A DNA stretch of 64,000 nt from Lachnospiraceae bacterium (GTDB lineage Bacteria; Bacillota; Clostridia; Lachnospirales; Lachnospiraceae). The stretch lies in assembly GCA_029071325.1 (NCBI GenBank), contig JAIEAP010000030.1, positions 1 through 64,000 of the forward strand, read 5' to 3'. Shown here one piece after another: positions 45,089 through 55,857 of the stretch. Numbering within the stretch: the stretch's first letter is position 1; each line of letters begins with the position of its first letter. A program made the position numbers and the translations under genes. The notes below the pieces were generated by a model. The model ran no database searches and had not been told where the DNA came from. It saw only the letters and a program-made list of their open reading frames with translations.

Positions 45089-45871
45089 TTATCTTAACTT
45101 CAAAATCAAAAAACTGATTCCCACTGAAATCAACATTATTACAAAAATAATGACTATTGCAATAATTTTTCCATTTTTCTCCATAAAGTTGATGGGAGCC
45201 TTATACTTATCATAAACACGGGCATCTCTTCGCTCATTCTTCAGATTCTGCTCCCATTCTAAATCCTTCAACTCCATATATTGCTCATAATGCCGTTTTT
45301 CTAAACGGTCTTCCTCTTCGCGTACTAATAACTCCAAGTTTTCTTCATAAGATGCGCCACAATTGATACACCCTTTTTCGTCTGTACTTTTTCCACGTAA
45401 CTTATTATTACAGTATTCACAAGTGAATTCATAATCAATAGCAGGTTTATAAATAGGAGGCTCGCCAATGTCAAAATTGTAGGATTTATGCAATCTAAAC
45501 TTAAATCTTTTAATCGCCGCCATAGTATTGCTTATATATTCCATTTCTTTTTGAATTGTCTCTTCTTGGTCTTTCAGATACCGTAAATACTTTTGATACA
45601 TAGCCCGTTTTTTAGACTGATACTCTTTATTTTTACCAAACTCACCGGCACACTTTGGACACTTTTCATCCGTTGAAGATACTGTTGAGCCACAATACTC
45701 ACATACAAACTCAAAATCTTCATGAAAATGATTCTTTTTGTACGAAATATAACAAACCGGTTTAGGAGGCCTGCCAAATCCGCAATTACAGAAAAAGAAT
45801 ATTAATAACAACAGAAGACCAGTAAATGCCATAATAATAAAAATTGAAGGAAACAAATAAAAAAAATCCAT
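45089..45871 (-). CDS. Membrane zinc-ribbon protein of unknown function
   Basis: A 260-residue protein. A hydrophobic N-terminal segment (LFPSIFIIMAFTGLLLLLIFFF, residues ~5-27) and a C-terminal one (IIAIVIIFVIMLISVGISFLIL) flank a cytoplasmic part with two zinc ribbons: CEYCGSTVSSTDEKCPKC and CEYCNNKL with CINCG. Between them are charged helices (coiled coil, KSKKRAMYQKYLRYLKDQEE-like). GAGAGGA lies six bases before the ATG chosen; upstream ATG codons are weaker. I do not recognise the family. Confidence 0.7.
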   Translation of the reverse strand: MDFFYLFPSIFIIMAFTGLLLLLIFFFCNCGFGRPPKPVCYISYKKNHFHEDFEFVCEYCGSTVSSTDEKCPKCAGEFGKNKEYQSKKRAMYQKYLRYLKDQEETIQKEMEYISNTMAAIKRFKFRLHKSYNFDIGEPPIYKPAIDYEFTCEYCNNKLRGKSTDEKGCINCGASYEENLELLVREEEDRLEKRHYEQYMELKDLEWEQNLKNERRDARVYDKYKAPINFMEKNGKIIAIVIIFVIMLISVGISFLILKLR

Positions 45872-46149
45872 AATCATTCCTCTCTCATATCCGTCGTAAA
45901 ATTCAAAGCTTTCTCTCTGTTTCAATCTCTTTGTAAGACTGAAAGTTAGACGAGCTTTTACCTTTTCTTCAATTTAAGCGAGTCAAAAGTTCTATCTTCA
46001 ACATCTTCTAATGTCGCATACTGATAACGTCGTATTAATAACTCAAACTTCCCACACCAATAAGGTGTGTTGAACCTTGGGAATTCATCATTTCAGCCAA
46101 TAAAAAAGTCATAAATACTGTTCCTTTGGTATAATGGAATTGTCCAAAA

Positions 46150-47075
46150 ACCAATCACCAAGAAGCATTTATGCCATGTCCATTATATCACAGAACAACA
46201 CAAATGAGATAGCTTTTGTTGATTGTATTCAGAGATTTTTCTAAACACAAGGTTGGTAAGATTTTGAAAAAATGTAACGGTACCAAGGAAAAAGGCGTAC
46301 CGTCCATTTCTCTTCTAAAATACAAACTTGGCAATATTTTTATCGGACGCAGCATGTATATGCAGCAACGCACAGGCTCCTTCAAAGAGGGATTCTCCAA
46401 GAACACGTTCTATTGGTTTTTGAATTCTACAAAGGCGAACTGGGATCCCATGTTTTCGATCATACAGACATGTCCTATAAAAAAGGATACCGCATGCTCA
46501 CGTTGAGCTGGAGTGACGGTAACACGCTTATTTCTGTAAACAGCTGTCTTGTTGCGTCTTCCAAAGTATCTAACATTATTGGACCAGCTAAAACATTTGA
46601 CAAGAGAATCATTGCCGGTCAAAGAAGAAAACTGGATCAGACCAAAGCTCCGGAGGTAATGCTGACTCTTCTTGAAACAGCAGTATCATCCGGATTATCC
46701 GCAGATTATGTCCTGTTTGATTGTTGGTTTGCCAATCCTGCCCAGATCACAGCAATCAAATCAAGAGACATAGATGTCATGGTTGGAAAAGAGATCATTC
46801 GTATTTATGGAAAACGCCGGCAGATTGAAGTTTTCTTTAAGACCTGCAAGTCTATGTTGAACCTGATCGGTGAATGCCACAGCCTTTCCTATGATGCACT
46901 GACTGCTCATACTGCGATTGTATTTACCAGATATATGCTACTGGCTTTAGAACAGCGTCAAAATGAGGATCAGCGAATCCTTGGAGAACTGTTTTTCTTT
47001 TTGGCTGACGAAATGGCAGATATTACTTTTTCACGCTCTTTGTGTATCCTGAATCTTAATTTTATATTCAAATTT
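46150..47075 (+). pseudogene. Decayed IS4-family transposase
   Basis: Fragments of one IS4-type transposase appear in order in two frames: KVGKILKKCNGTKEKGVPS, YMQQRTGSFKEGFSKNTFY and FLNSTKANW, then FEFYKGELGSHVFDHTDMSY, GYRMLTLSWSDGNTLI, YVLFDCWFANPAQITAI, and YGKRRQIEVFFKTCKSM with ECHSLSYDALTAHTAIVF. Frameshifts and deletions (between FLNSTKANW and FDHTD, and between DIDVM and YGKRRQIEVFF) make it inactive. Clear terminal inverted repeats were not found, so the ends are approximate. Confidence 0.75.
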
Positions 47076-47143
47076 TTTTCTTGGCACCGTTTTGGCACCG
47101 CTAGCTCTATTCTTTGCTATTCCATTCACTTATTTTTAGACAT

Positions 47144-47174
47144 AAAAAGGGCTTCCCGATTTCTCGGAAAGCCC
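47144..47174 (-). terminator. Terminator-like hairpin downstream of tuf
   Basis: Minus strand GGGCTTTCCGA pairs with TCGGGAAGCCC across a short loop, followed by five T residues (A-run at 47144-47148 on the plus strand). It may serve the tuf operon as a second terminator. Confidence 0.6.
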
Positions 47175-47244
47175 CATAAGCGCACCTCGAAAATGCTTCG
47201 CGTTCCCTCGGTCGCGGGCATTCGCTAAATGCCCGCAAAGACGC

Positions 47245-47287
47245 AAAAAGAGCCACTTTCATGCAAGCATGAAGTGGCTCTTTATTA
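47245..47287 (-). terminator. Main terminator of tuf
   Basis: A near-perfect stem AAAGAGCCACTT..CATG and CATGAAGTGGCTCTTT around CAAG, with T-runs on both sides, so it can stop transcription from either direction. It lies 39 bases beyond the tuf stop codon. Confidence 0.9.
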
Positions 47288-47325
47288 GGTCTTTTTATGC
47301 GCTTATCTCATTGCTTTCGCGCAGA

Positions 47326-48513
47326 TTACTCAATGATAGTAGCCACACGACCTGAACCAACAGTTCTACCACCCTCACGGATAGCGAAGGTAAGACCCTG
47401 CTCCATAGCGATGGGGTGAATCAGTTCGATGGTCATCTCTACGTTATCGCCAGGCATACACATCTCTGTGCCGGACGGCAACTCGCAAACACCGGTTACG
47501 TCGGTGGTTCTGAAGTAGAACTGCGGACGATAGTTGTTGAAGAACGGTGTATGACGACCACCCTCGTCCTTGGTCAGAACGTAAACCTGTGCGGTAAACT
47601 TGGTGTGGCAGGTTACAGAACCCGGCTTAGCCAGAATCTGTCCACGAACGATCTGATCACGGTTGATACCACGAAGCAGAGCACCGATGTTATCACCAGC
47701 CTGTGCCTCATCCAGCATCTTACGGAACATCTCGATACCAGTAACAACGGTCTTCTGAGTATCCTCTTTGATACCAACGATCTCCAGTTCCTCATTCAGA
47801 TGCAGAGTACCTCTCTCTACTCTACCGGTTGCAACAGTACCACGACCGGTAATGGTAAATACATCCTCTACAGGCATCAGGAACGGCTGATCAGTTGCAC
47901 GCTGCGGATCCGGAATATACTCGTCAACAGTCTTCATCAGCTCCATGATCTTGTCGCCCCACTCGCCGTTGGGATCTTCCAGAGCCTTCAGAGCAGAACC
48001 CTTGATGATCGGGCAGTCTGTGAAGTCATACTCCTCAAGCTGCTCGGTTACTTCCATCTCAACCAGCTCGATCAGCTCAGGATCGTCAACCATGTCGCAC
48101 TTGTTCAGGAATACTACGATATAAGGTACGCCTACCTGACGGGACAGAAGGATGTGCTCCTTGGTCTGTGCCATAACACCGTCGGTAGCTGCTACTACAA
48201 GGATAGCGCCGTCCATCTGAGCTGCTCCGGTAATCATGTTCTTAACGTAGTCAGCATGTCCAGGACAGTCAACGTGTGCGTAATGTCTGTTGTCGGTCTC
48301 GTACTCAACGTGAGCGGTAGAGATGGTGATACCTCTCTCTCTCTCTTCCGGAGCCTTATCGATATTCTCGAAATCTGTTGCGGTGTTACCTGCAACTCTC
48401 TCAGCCAGAACCTTGGTGATAGCTGCTGTCAGAGTAGTTTTACCATGGTCAACGTGACCGATGGTTCCAATATTACAATGTGGTTTGGTTCTTTCAAACT
48501 TAGCTTTTGCCAT
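47326..48513 (-). CDS. tuf: Elongation factor Tu
   Basis: A 395-residue GTPase that carries aminoacyl-tRNA to the ribosome. G1 GHVDHGKTT (19-27), switch I segment [12 protein letters not shown]3 DCPGHADY and G4 NKCDMVDD are all intact; domains II and III follow, ending [18 protein letters not shown] lies nine bases before the chosen ATG ([12 protein letters not shown]); longer open frames upstream are not used. It has its own promoter at 48582-48610 in addition to possible read-through from fusA. Confidence 0.97.
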   Translation of the reverse strand: MAKAKFERTKPHCNIGTIGHVDHGKTTLTAAITKVLAERVAGNTATDFENIDKAPEERERGITISTAHVEYETDNRHYAHVDCPGHADYVKNMITGAAQMDGAILVVAATDGVMAQTKEHILLSRQVGVPYIVVFLNKCDMVDDPELIELVEMEVTEQLEEYDFTDCPIIKGSALKALEDPNGEWGDKIMELMKTVDEYIPDPQRATDQPFLMPVEDVFTITGRGTVATGRVERGTLHLNEELEIVGIKEDTQKTVVTGIEMFRKMLDEAQAGDNIGALLRGINRDQIVRGQILAKPGSVTCHTKFTAQVYVLTKDEGGRHTPFFNNYRPQFYFRTTDVTGVCELPSGTEMCMPGDNVEMTIELIHPIAMEQGLTFAIREGGRTVGSGRVATIIE

Positions 48514-48581
48514 TTTTAACATCCTCCTTAATTTTATGCCCACTGTGGGCTATGATTCTGATAATCACTCGGCTAATCTTG

Positions 48582-48610
48582 ATTATATAAAATTATTCCA
48601 AGTTTTTCAA
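48582..48610 (-). promoter_or_regulatory. Promoter between fusA and tuf
   Basis: Minus strand TTGAAA (48605-48610) and TATAAT (48582-48587) with a 17-base spacer, about 70 bases before the tuf start. It allows extra tuf expression beyond the str operon. Confidence 0.75.
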
Positions 48611-48619
48611 GCACTTTTC

Positions 48620-50737
48620 CTATTTCGCCTTAGAAGCTACGATCTTATCCTGTACAGATTTCGGAACCTGCTCATATTTCTCAAAGAACATAGAGTAGTT
48701 ACCGCGTCCCTGGGTCTTAGAACGAAGGTCGGTAGAGTATCCGAACATCTCTGCCAGCGGAACAAACGCTCTTACCATCTTGCCGCCGCCGATATCATCC
48801 ATACCCTCGATACGTCCACGGCGTGAATTGATATCACCGATTACATCGCCCATGTACTCTTCCGGCATGGTTACTTCCACCTTCATGATCGGCTCTAAGA
48901 TGACAGCGCCTGCTTTCTGCATAGCTTCCTTGAATGCCATGGAACCGGCAATATGGAATGCCATCTCAGATGAGTCAACCTCATGGTATGATCCGTCGTA
49001 TACGGTTGCATGGATACCTACTACCGGATAGCCTGCAAGCACACCGGCCTTGGTTGCCTCTTCGATACCCTCGCCAACTGCAGGGATGTACTCCTTCGGA
49101 ATTGCACCACCCACAACGGCTGAATCGAATTTGAACAGTTCCTCACCGTTGGCATCCATCGGCTCGAACTTAACTTTACAGTGTCCGTACTGTCCACGTC
49201 CACCGGACTGCTTTGCATACTTGTATTCCTGATCCACAGCTTTGGTAAAGGTCTCTTTGTATGCAACCTGAGGAGCGCCTACGTTCGCTTCTACATGGAA
49301 CTCTCTCAGCAGACGGTCTACGATAATTTCCAAGTGCAGCTCGCCCATACCTGCGATAATAGTCTGACCTGTCTCTGCATTGGTGTGTGCACGGAAGGTC
49401 GGGTCCTCCTCTGCAAGCTTCGCTAATGCTTCGCCCATCTTGCCCTGTCCTGCCTTGGTCTTCGGCTCGATTGCAAGCTCGATAACCGGCTCCGGGAATT
49501 CCATGGACTCCAGGATTACCGGATGCTGTTCATCACAGATGGTATCACCGGTGGTTGTGATCTTAAATCCAACTGCCGCTGCAATATCACCGGAGTAAAC
49601 CTTGTCCAGCTCGTCCCTCTTGTTCGCATGCATCTGCAGGATACGTCCCACACGCTCTTTCTTATCTTTCGTGGCATTCAGCACATAAGAACCGGAATTC
49701 ATAACACCGGAATACACACGGAAGAATGCAAGCTTTCCTACGAACGGGTCCGTCATAATCTTAAATGCCAGTGCGGAGAACGGCTCATCATCAGAAGAAT
49801 GTCTCTCCACTTCATTGCCGTCCAGATCCGTACCCTTGATAGCCGGGATATCGGTAGGTGCCGGCATATATTCCAAAATCGCATCCAAAAGCTTCTGAAC
49901 GCCCTTGTTTCTGTATGCGGAACCACAGCAAACAGGTACTGCCGTACACTCGCAGGTTGCTTTTCTGAGGACAGCCTTCATCTCGTCGATAGACGGCTCC
50001 TCGCCCTCTAAATACATCATCATCAGATCATCATCCAGCTCGCAGATCTTCTCTACCAGCTCGGTGTGATACAATTCTGCGTCATCCTTCATATCATCGG
50101 GGATATCTCCAACGGTGATGTCGTCACCCTTGTCATCATTGTAGATATATGCCTTCATTTCGAACAAATCGATAATTCCCTGGAAATCATCTTCCTTTCC
50201 AATGGGAATCTGAAGGATAATCGCATTTTTTCCCAATCTTGTACGAATCTGATCAACAGCTCCGTAGAAGTTGGCTCCCAGAATATCCATCTTATTGATA
50301 AATGCCATTCTGGGTACGTTGTAGGTGTCAGCCTGACGCCATACATTTTCTGACTGCGGCTCAACTCCGCCTTTTGCACAGAACACGCCGACAGCGCCGT
50401 CCAATACACGAAGTGAACGCTCAACCTCAACCGTAAAGTCTACGTGTCCCGGTGTATCAATAATATTGATACGATGCTCTAAAGCATCCTTCTTGGGTTT
50501 GGTAAACTCTTCCAAAGTCCAATGACATGTGGTTGCGGCTGAAGTAATTGTGATACCTCTTTCCTGCTCCTGTTCCATCCAGTCCATGGTAGCAGTACCT
50601 TCATGAGTATCACCGATCTTGTAGTTAACACCGGTATAATACAGAATACGCTCCGTCAATGTGGTCTTACCAGCATCAATGTGCGCCATAATACCAATGT
50701 TTCTGGTTCTCTCTAATGGATATTGTCTTCCAGCCAA
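48620..50737 (-). CDS. fusA: Elongation factor G
   Basis: A 705-residue translocation GTPase. G1 AHIDAGKTT, switch region [13 protein letters not shown]3 DTPGHVDF and G4 NKMDILGA are intact, and domains III-V follow ([29 protein letters not shown]). The start codon is TTG, with AAGGAGG seven bases before; [16 protein letters not shown] is the expected N-terminus. It is downstream of rpsG and upstream of tuf, in the str operon. Confidence 0.97.
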   Translation of the reverse strand: MAGRQYPLERTRNIGIMAHIDAGKTTLTERILYYTGVNYKIGDTHEGTATMDWMEQEQERGITITSAATTCHWTLEEFTKPKKDALEHRINIIDTPGHVDFTVEVERSLRVLDGAVGVFCAKGGVEPQSENVWRQADTYNVPRMAFINKMDILGANFYGAVDQIRTRLGKNAIILQIPIGKEDDFQGIIDLFEMKAYIYNDDKGDDITVGDIPDDMKDDAELYHTELVEKICELDDDLMMMYLEGEEPSIDEMKAVLRKATCECTAVPVCCGSAYRNKGVQKLLDAILEYMPAPTDIPAIKGTDLDGNEVERHSSDDEPFSALAFKIMTDPFVGKLAFFRVYSGVMNSGSYVLNATKDKKERVGRILQMHANKRDELDKVYSGDIAAAVGFKITTTGDTICDEQHPVILESMEFPEPVIELAIEPKTKAGQGKMGEALAKLAEEDPTFRAHTNAETGQTIIAGMGELHLEIIVDRLLREFHVEANVGAPQVAYKETFTKAVDQEYKYAKQSGGRGQYGHCKVKFEPMDANGEELFKFDSAVVGGAIPKEYIPAVGEGIEEATKAGVLAGYPVVGIHATVYDGSYHEVDSSEMAFHIAGSMAFKEAMQKAGAVILEPIMKVEVTMPEEYMGDVIGDINSRRGRIEGMDDIGGGKMVRAFVPLAEMFGYSTDLRSKTQGRGNYSMFFEKYEQVPKSVQDKIVASKAK

Positions 50738-50778
50738 GGTTGTTCCTCCTTAAAAAATCAGCAAACACATACACGTTA

Positions 50779-51291
<513 letters not shown>

Positions 51292-51408
51292 TCAACGGTA
51301 CTCACATGTGTCTCTCTAAAATGTGTTCGTGCGGAAATATATCGTATGTGACAATAATTCCAACACTTACCTTTAGCTCTGTTTGTGATACTATTGGTAT
51401 GCTAAATA

Positions 51409-51828
51409 TTATTTAGCAGCTTTTGGTCTCTTAGCGCCGTATTTGGAACGAGCCTGCTTTCTGTTGGCAACGCCGGCAGTATCAAGGGTACCACGGATGA
51501 TGTGGTATCTGGTACCGGGCAGGTCCTTCACACGACCGCCGCGGATCAGGACAACGCTGTGCTCCTGCAGGTTATGACCTTCTCCCGGAATGTAGCTGGT
51601 TACTTCGATTCCGTTAGAAAGACGAACCCTGGCGATCTTTCTAAGAGCCGAGTTAGGTTTCTTAGGTGTAGCTGTCTTAACGGCAGTACATACGCCACGC
51701 TTCTGGGGTGCAGAAGTATTCGTCGCTTTCTTCTTCAGAGAGTTGTAACCCTTCTGCAATGCCGGTGCTGTAGACTTCTTAACAGATGTCTGACGTCCTT
51801 TTCTTACTAACTGGTTAAATGTTGGCAT
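51409..51828 (-). CDS. rpsL: Ribosomal protein S12
   Basis: A 139-residue decoding-centre protein. Start [13 protein letters not shown] at 51828 is preceded by AGGAGG. The residues linked with streptomycin sensitivity ([11 protein letters not shown] and GGRVKDLPG) are wild type. Its frame is open 16 codons further up but only the internal ATG has a site. First gene of the str operon, with its own promoter at 51885-51913. Confidence 0.97.
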   Translation of the reverse strand: MPTFNQLVRKGRQTSVKKSTAPALQKGYNSLKKKATNTSAPQKRGVCTAVKTATPKKPNSALRKIARVRLSNGIEVTSYIPGEGHNLQEHSVVLIRGGRVKDLPGTRYHIIRGTLDTAGVANRKQARSKYGAKRPKAAK

Positions 51829-51884
51829 TATTTTCACCTCCTGTGTATTATTTGTTAAAAGTGCATTCGTATGCACACTATCCC

Positions 51885-51913
51885 AGTATATAAGCGAAAA
51901 AACCGATTGTCAA
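51885..51913 (-). promoter_or_regulatory. str operon promoter (rpsL)
   Basis: Minus strand TTGACA (51908-51913) and TATACT (51885-51890) with a 17-base spacer. Just downstream the leader carries GTGCATACGAATGCAC (51861-51876), a perfect 6-bp stem, near the predicted 5' end. Confidence 0.8.
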
Positions 51914-51942
51914 GAGATTTTTCGTGAAAACTACGAGAAACG

Positions 51943-52006
51943 CACAGAAACAGGAACCCGCCTCGGTAATGCTCGCATTAAACCGAGGTGGGTTCCTGTT
52001 TCTGTG
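51943..52006. terminator. Long hairpin between rpoC and rpsL
   Basis: CACAGAAACAGGAACCCGCC at the left and its counterpart GGTGGGTTCCTGTTTCTGTG form a stem of about 25 bp with a loop of ~14 bases. There is no clear T-run on either side. It likely ends the rpoBC transcript, perhaps with help of other factors or as an mRNA 3'-end protecting structure. Confidence 0.6.
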
Positions 52007-52136
52007 ATGTGACGACAGTCACGACCGAGAAGGCGCTTATGCGCCTTCGAGGGGCGTTTCTCGTTATCCCTCTTTCGCGATGTGACCACAGTCACGACTG
52101 AGAGGGCGCTTATGCGCCTCCTCGGACGTTTCTTCT
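52006..52136 (+). repeat. Two 73-bp-period direct repeats after rpoC
   Basis: GATGTGACNACAGTCACGAC begins at 52006 and again at 52079. Each unit holds the dyad GTGAC-NACA-GTCAC and the hairpin GGCGCTTATGCGCC, then a CGTTTCT block. The second unit runs into the rpoC stop codon. Between them and the long hairpin this fills most of the rpoC-rpsL gap. Confidence 0.75.
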
Positions 52137-55100
52137 AATCTTCTGCCTCAGCAGCTACCTGATCCAGCACTGCCTCGTCTTCATACTCCTGCACATACTC
52201 TTCATTCTGCTGCTCTTGTGTCTGCAGCTCTTCGCTTGTATCTGCGGCATCCTCTTCAAAAGAAATCTCCGCATTTGCATCCACGTCTGTATTCAGCCTG
52301 ATGTTGCGATAGCGCTTCATACCAGTTCCGGCAGGAATCAGCTTACCAATACATACATTTTCCTTCAGACCGATCAACGGATCAATCTTACCCTTGATGG
52401 CAGCCTCTGTCAGAACCTTGGTGGTCTCCTGGAAGGACGCTGCGGACAGGAAGGAATTGGTGGCAAGTGATGCCTTGGTAATACCAAGCAGTACCTGCTT
52501 GCCTTCTGCCATCTCAAGACCATCGCGTTCCAGACGCTCATTCATCTCTTCATACTCCAGATTATCTACCAGCGTTCCTGGCAGGAAATCGGAATCTCCG
52601 TTATTTTCAATCCGGATCTTCTTGAGCATCTGACGGACAATAACCTCGATATGCTTATCGTTGATATCCACACCCTGCAGGCGGTATACTCTCTGCACCT
52701 CACGGATCAGATAATCCTGAACGGCGCGTACACCCTTGATCTTCAGGATATCATGCGGATTTACGGAACCCTCGGTCAGCTCATCGCCTGCCTCCAGCAC
52801 AGCTCCGTCCATAACCTTGATTCTGGAACCGTAAGGAATCAGGTATGCCTTACTCTCTCCGGTCTCATCGTTGGTCACGACGATCTCACGCTTCTTCTTG
52901 GTATCCTTGATGGTTGCCACACCGCCAAATTCGGTGATGATCGCAAGTCCCTTGGGCTTTCTCGCCTCAAACAACTCCTCGACACGGGGAAGACCCTGTG
53001 TAATATCATCACCTGCCACACCGCCGGTATGGAAGGTTCTCATGGTCAGCTGTGTACCCGGCTCACCGATGGACTGTGCTGCGATAATACCGATGGCCTC
53101 GCCTTCCTGCACTGCCTGACCGGTAGCCATGTTGCTTCCATAGCACTTCGCGCAGACACCCACATGGGAACGGCAGGTCAGAATGGTACGGATCTTCACT
53201 CTTGTGATGGGCTCACCCTTCTCGTCAACACCCTTGCTCATGATTGCTGCCGCGCGCTTCGGTGTGATCATATGATTTGCCTTCACCAGAACGTTTCCAT
53301 CCTTATCACAGATGGTCTCACAAGAAAATCTTCCTGTAATACGCTCCTGTAAGCTTTCGATCTCTTCCTTGCCGTCCATAAATCCCTTGACATACATACC
53401 GGGGATTTCCCGTCCGCTGTCCTCGCAGCAATCGGATTCCCGGACGATCAGATCCTGGGACACGTCTACCAGACGTCTTGTCAGGTATCCGGAATCGGCC
53501 GTACGCAAAGCGGTATCGGACAGACCTTTACGCGCTCCGTGTGCGGACATGAAATACTCCAAAACGTCCAGACCTTCACGGAAATTAGACTTGATCGGCA
53601 GCTCAATGGTCCGGCCGGTTGTATCAGCCATCAATCCACGCATACCGGCAAGCTGCTTGATCTGTTTATCAGAACCACGGGCGCCGGAATCTGCCATCAT
53701 AAAGATGTTATTATAGCTATCCAGTCCCGACAGCAGCGCCTCTGTCAGCTCATCATCCGTTTCCTTCCAGGTCTCAACCACTTCTTTGTAACGCTCTTCC
53801 TCCGTGATGAGACCACGCTTATACTGCCTGGAAATCTTATCTACGGTATCCTGAGCTTTTGCGATCATCTCCGGCTTCTGCGGCGGCACCGTCATATCAG
53901 AAATAGATACGGTCATTGCTGCACGGGTGGAATACTTATAACCCATGGACTTAATGTCATCCAGTACTTCCGCGGTCTTGGTTGCCCCGTGGGTATTAAT
54001 GACCTTTTCCAATATCTGCTTTAACTGCTTCTTGGCAACGTGGAAATCCACCTCCAGCAGCAACTCGTTTTCTTCCTTGCTCCTGTCTACAAAACCAAGA
54101 TCCTGGGGGATGATCTCATTGAAAATGAATCTTCCCAGCGTGGAATCAATCACTCCGCTCTTCACTGTCCCGTCCGGCATCTTCTTGCTGACACGGACAT
54201 GAATCTTGGAATGCAGCGTCAAAGCTTTGTTTTCATAGGCAAGAATTGCCTCATTTACATTCTTAAAATACTTGCCCTCTCCCAGGGAACCAGGTCTCTC
54301 CTGGGTCAGATAATAAATACCCAATACCATATCCTGTGAAGGAACCGCAACAGGACCTCCGTCCGACGGCTTCAGCAGGTTGTTGGGAGACAGCAGCATA
54401 AAACGGCACTCTGCCTGTGCTTCCTGGGACAACGGCAGATGGGCTGCCATCTGGTCACCGTCGAAGTCCGCATTGTATGCAGTACATACCAGCGGATGCA
54501 GCTTGATTGCCTTACCTTCTACCAGGATAGGCTCAAATGCCTGAATACCCAGTCTGTGCAGGGTGGGGGCACGGTTCAGCATCACCGGATGCTCCTTAAT
54601 TACCTCTTCCAGCACATCCCACACTTCCGACTGCAGGCGCTCTACCATCTTCTTGGCACTCTTGATATTGTGCGCAGTTCCATTTGCCACCAGTTCCTTC
54701 ATAACAAATGGCTTAAACAGCTCAATTGCCATTTCCTTGGGCAGACCGCACTGGTAAATCTTCAACTCCGGTCCCACGACGATAACGGAACGGCCGGAAT
54801 AATCCACACGTTTTCCAAGCAGGTTCTGACGGAAACGGCCGGATTTACCTTTCAGCATATCGGACAGTGACTTCAGCGCACGGTTACCCGGTCCTGTCAC
54901 CGGACGTCCTCTTCTGCCATTGTCGATCAGGGCATCTACCGCTTCCTGAAGCATTCTCTTCTCATTGCGCACGATGATATCCGGCGCGCCCAGCTCCAGA
55001 AGCCTTCTCAAACGATTATTTCTATTAATGATCCTGCGGTACAGGTCATTTAAGTCAGAGGTTGCAAAACGTCCGCCGTCCAGCTGTACCATAGGTCTAA

Positions 55101-55836
55101 GATCTGGCGGAATGACAGGAATCACAGTCATGATCATCCACTCCGGCTTATTTCCCGATCCCCGGAAGGACTCCACAACCTCCAGTCTCTTAATGATCCT
55201 GGCGCGCTTCTGTCCTGTTGCATCCTTCAGTTCTGCCTTCAGCTCTGCGGAATCCTTCTCCAGATCAATCGCCTGAAGCAGCTCTAAGATTGCCTCTGCA
55301 CCCATTCCCACGCGGAATGCACTGCCGTATTTCTCTCTGGCATCCTGATATTCCTGCTCAGAAAGCACCTGCTTTAAAGACAGATCGGTGGTGCCTGCAT
55401 CCAACACGATATAAGATGCGAAATACAGCACCTTCTCCAACGTCCTGGGTGATAAGTCAAGGATCAGTCCCATACGGGAAGGAATTCCCTTGAAATACCA
55501 GATATGGGAAACCGGAGCAGCAAGTTCAATGTGCCCCATACGCTCACGGCGCACACTTGCCTTGGTAATCTCCACGCCGCATCGATCACAGACTACGCCC
55601 TTATAACGGATCTTCTTGTATTTTCCGCAATGGCACTCCCAGTCCTTGCTGGGTCCAAAAATCTTCTCACAGAAGAGACCGTCCTTTTCGGGCTTTAAAG
55701 TCCTGTAGTTGATCGTCTCCGGCTTCTTCACTTCGCCCCTGGACCATTCTCTGATCTTCTCGGGGGATGCCAGACCAATCTGAATCGCATCAAATGAGAT
55801 TGGCTGGTTTACATCTTTATTCATTGTCTCTGGCAT
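52135..55836 (-). CDS. rpoC: RNA polymerase beta' subunit
   Basis: A 1233-residue catalytic subunit of RNA polymerase. The N-terminal zinc finger ([20 protein letters not shown]), the active-site NADFDGD motif with three Asp, and the C-terminal zinc site ([13 protein letters not shown]) are intact; bridge-helix and trigger-loop regions ([21 protein letters not shown]) are normal. A ~60-residue acidic, Gln-rich C-terminal tail ([20 protein letters not shown]-like) is present as in relatives. It starts 21 bases after rpoB. Confidence 0.97.
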   Translation of the reverse strand: MPETMNKDVNQPISFDAIQIGLASPEKIREWSRGEVKKPETINYRTLKPEKDGLFCEKIFGPSKDWECHCGKYKKIRYKGVVCDRCGVEITKASVRRERMGHIELAAPVSHIWYFKGIPSRMGLILDLSPRTLEKVLYFASYIVLDAGTTDLSLKQVLSEQEYQDAREKYGSAFRVGMGAEAILELLQAIDLEKDSAELKAELKDATGQKRARIIKRLEVVESFRGSGNKPEWMIMTVIPVIPPDLRPMVQLDGGRFATSDLNDLYRRIINRNNRLRRLLELGAPDIIVRNEKRMLQEAVDALIDNGRRGRPVTGPGNRALKSLSDMLKGKSGRFRQNLLGKRVDYSGRSVIVVGPELKIYQCGLPKEMAIELFKPFVMKELVANGTAHNIKSAKKMVERLQSEVWDVLEEVIKEHPVMLNRAPTLHRLGIQAFEPILVEGKAIKLHPLVCTAYNADFDGDQMAAHLPLSQEAQAECRFMLLSPNNLLKPSDGGPVAVPSQDMVLGIYYLTQERPGSLGEGKYFKNVNEAILAYENKALTLHSKIHVRVSKKMPDGTVKSGVIDSTLGRFIFNEIIPQDLGFVDRSKEENELLLEVDFHVAKKQLKQILEKVINTHGATKTAEVLDDIKSMGYKYSTRAAMTVSISDMTVPPQKPEMIAKAQDTVDKISRQYKRGLITEEERYKEVVETWKETDDELTEALLSGLDSYNNIFMMADSGARGSDKQIKQLAGMRGLMADTTGRTIELPIKSNFREGLDVLEYFMSAHGARKGLSDTALRTADSGYLTRRLVDVSQDLIVRESDCCEDSGREIPGMYVKGFMDGKEEIESLQERITGRFSCETICDKDGNVLVKANHMITPKRAAAIMSKGVDEKGEPITRVKIRTILTCRSHVGVCAKCYGSNMATGQAVQEGEAIGIIAAQSIGEPGTQLTMRTFHTGGVAGDDITQGLPRVEELFEARKPKGLAIITEFGGVATIKDTKKKREIVVTNDETGESKAYLIPYGSRIKVMDGAVLEAGDELTEGSVNPHDILKIKGVRAVQDYLIREVQRVYRLQGVDINDKHIEVIVRQMLKKIRIENNGDSDFLPGTLVDNLEYEEMNERLERDGLEMAEGKQVLLGITKASLATNSFLSAASFQETTKVLTEAAIKGKIDPLIGLKENVCIGKLIPAGTGMKRYRNIRLNTDVDANAEISFEEDAADTSEELQTQEQQNEEYVQEYEDEAVLDQVAAEAED

Positions 55837-55857
55837 GCCATGATACTCCTTCCTAAT

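Noticed and set aside
45014-47105. GGCACC-spaced motif (TGGCACCNTTTTGGCACC) at about 45014 and 47090, as possible attachment sites
   Set aside because: Only ~18 bases match and the flanks differ; there is no integrase gene in the interval.
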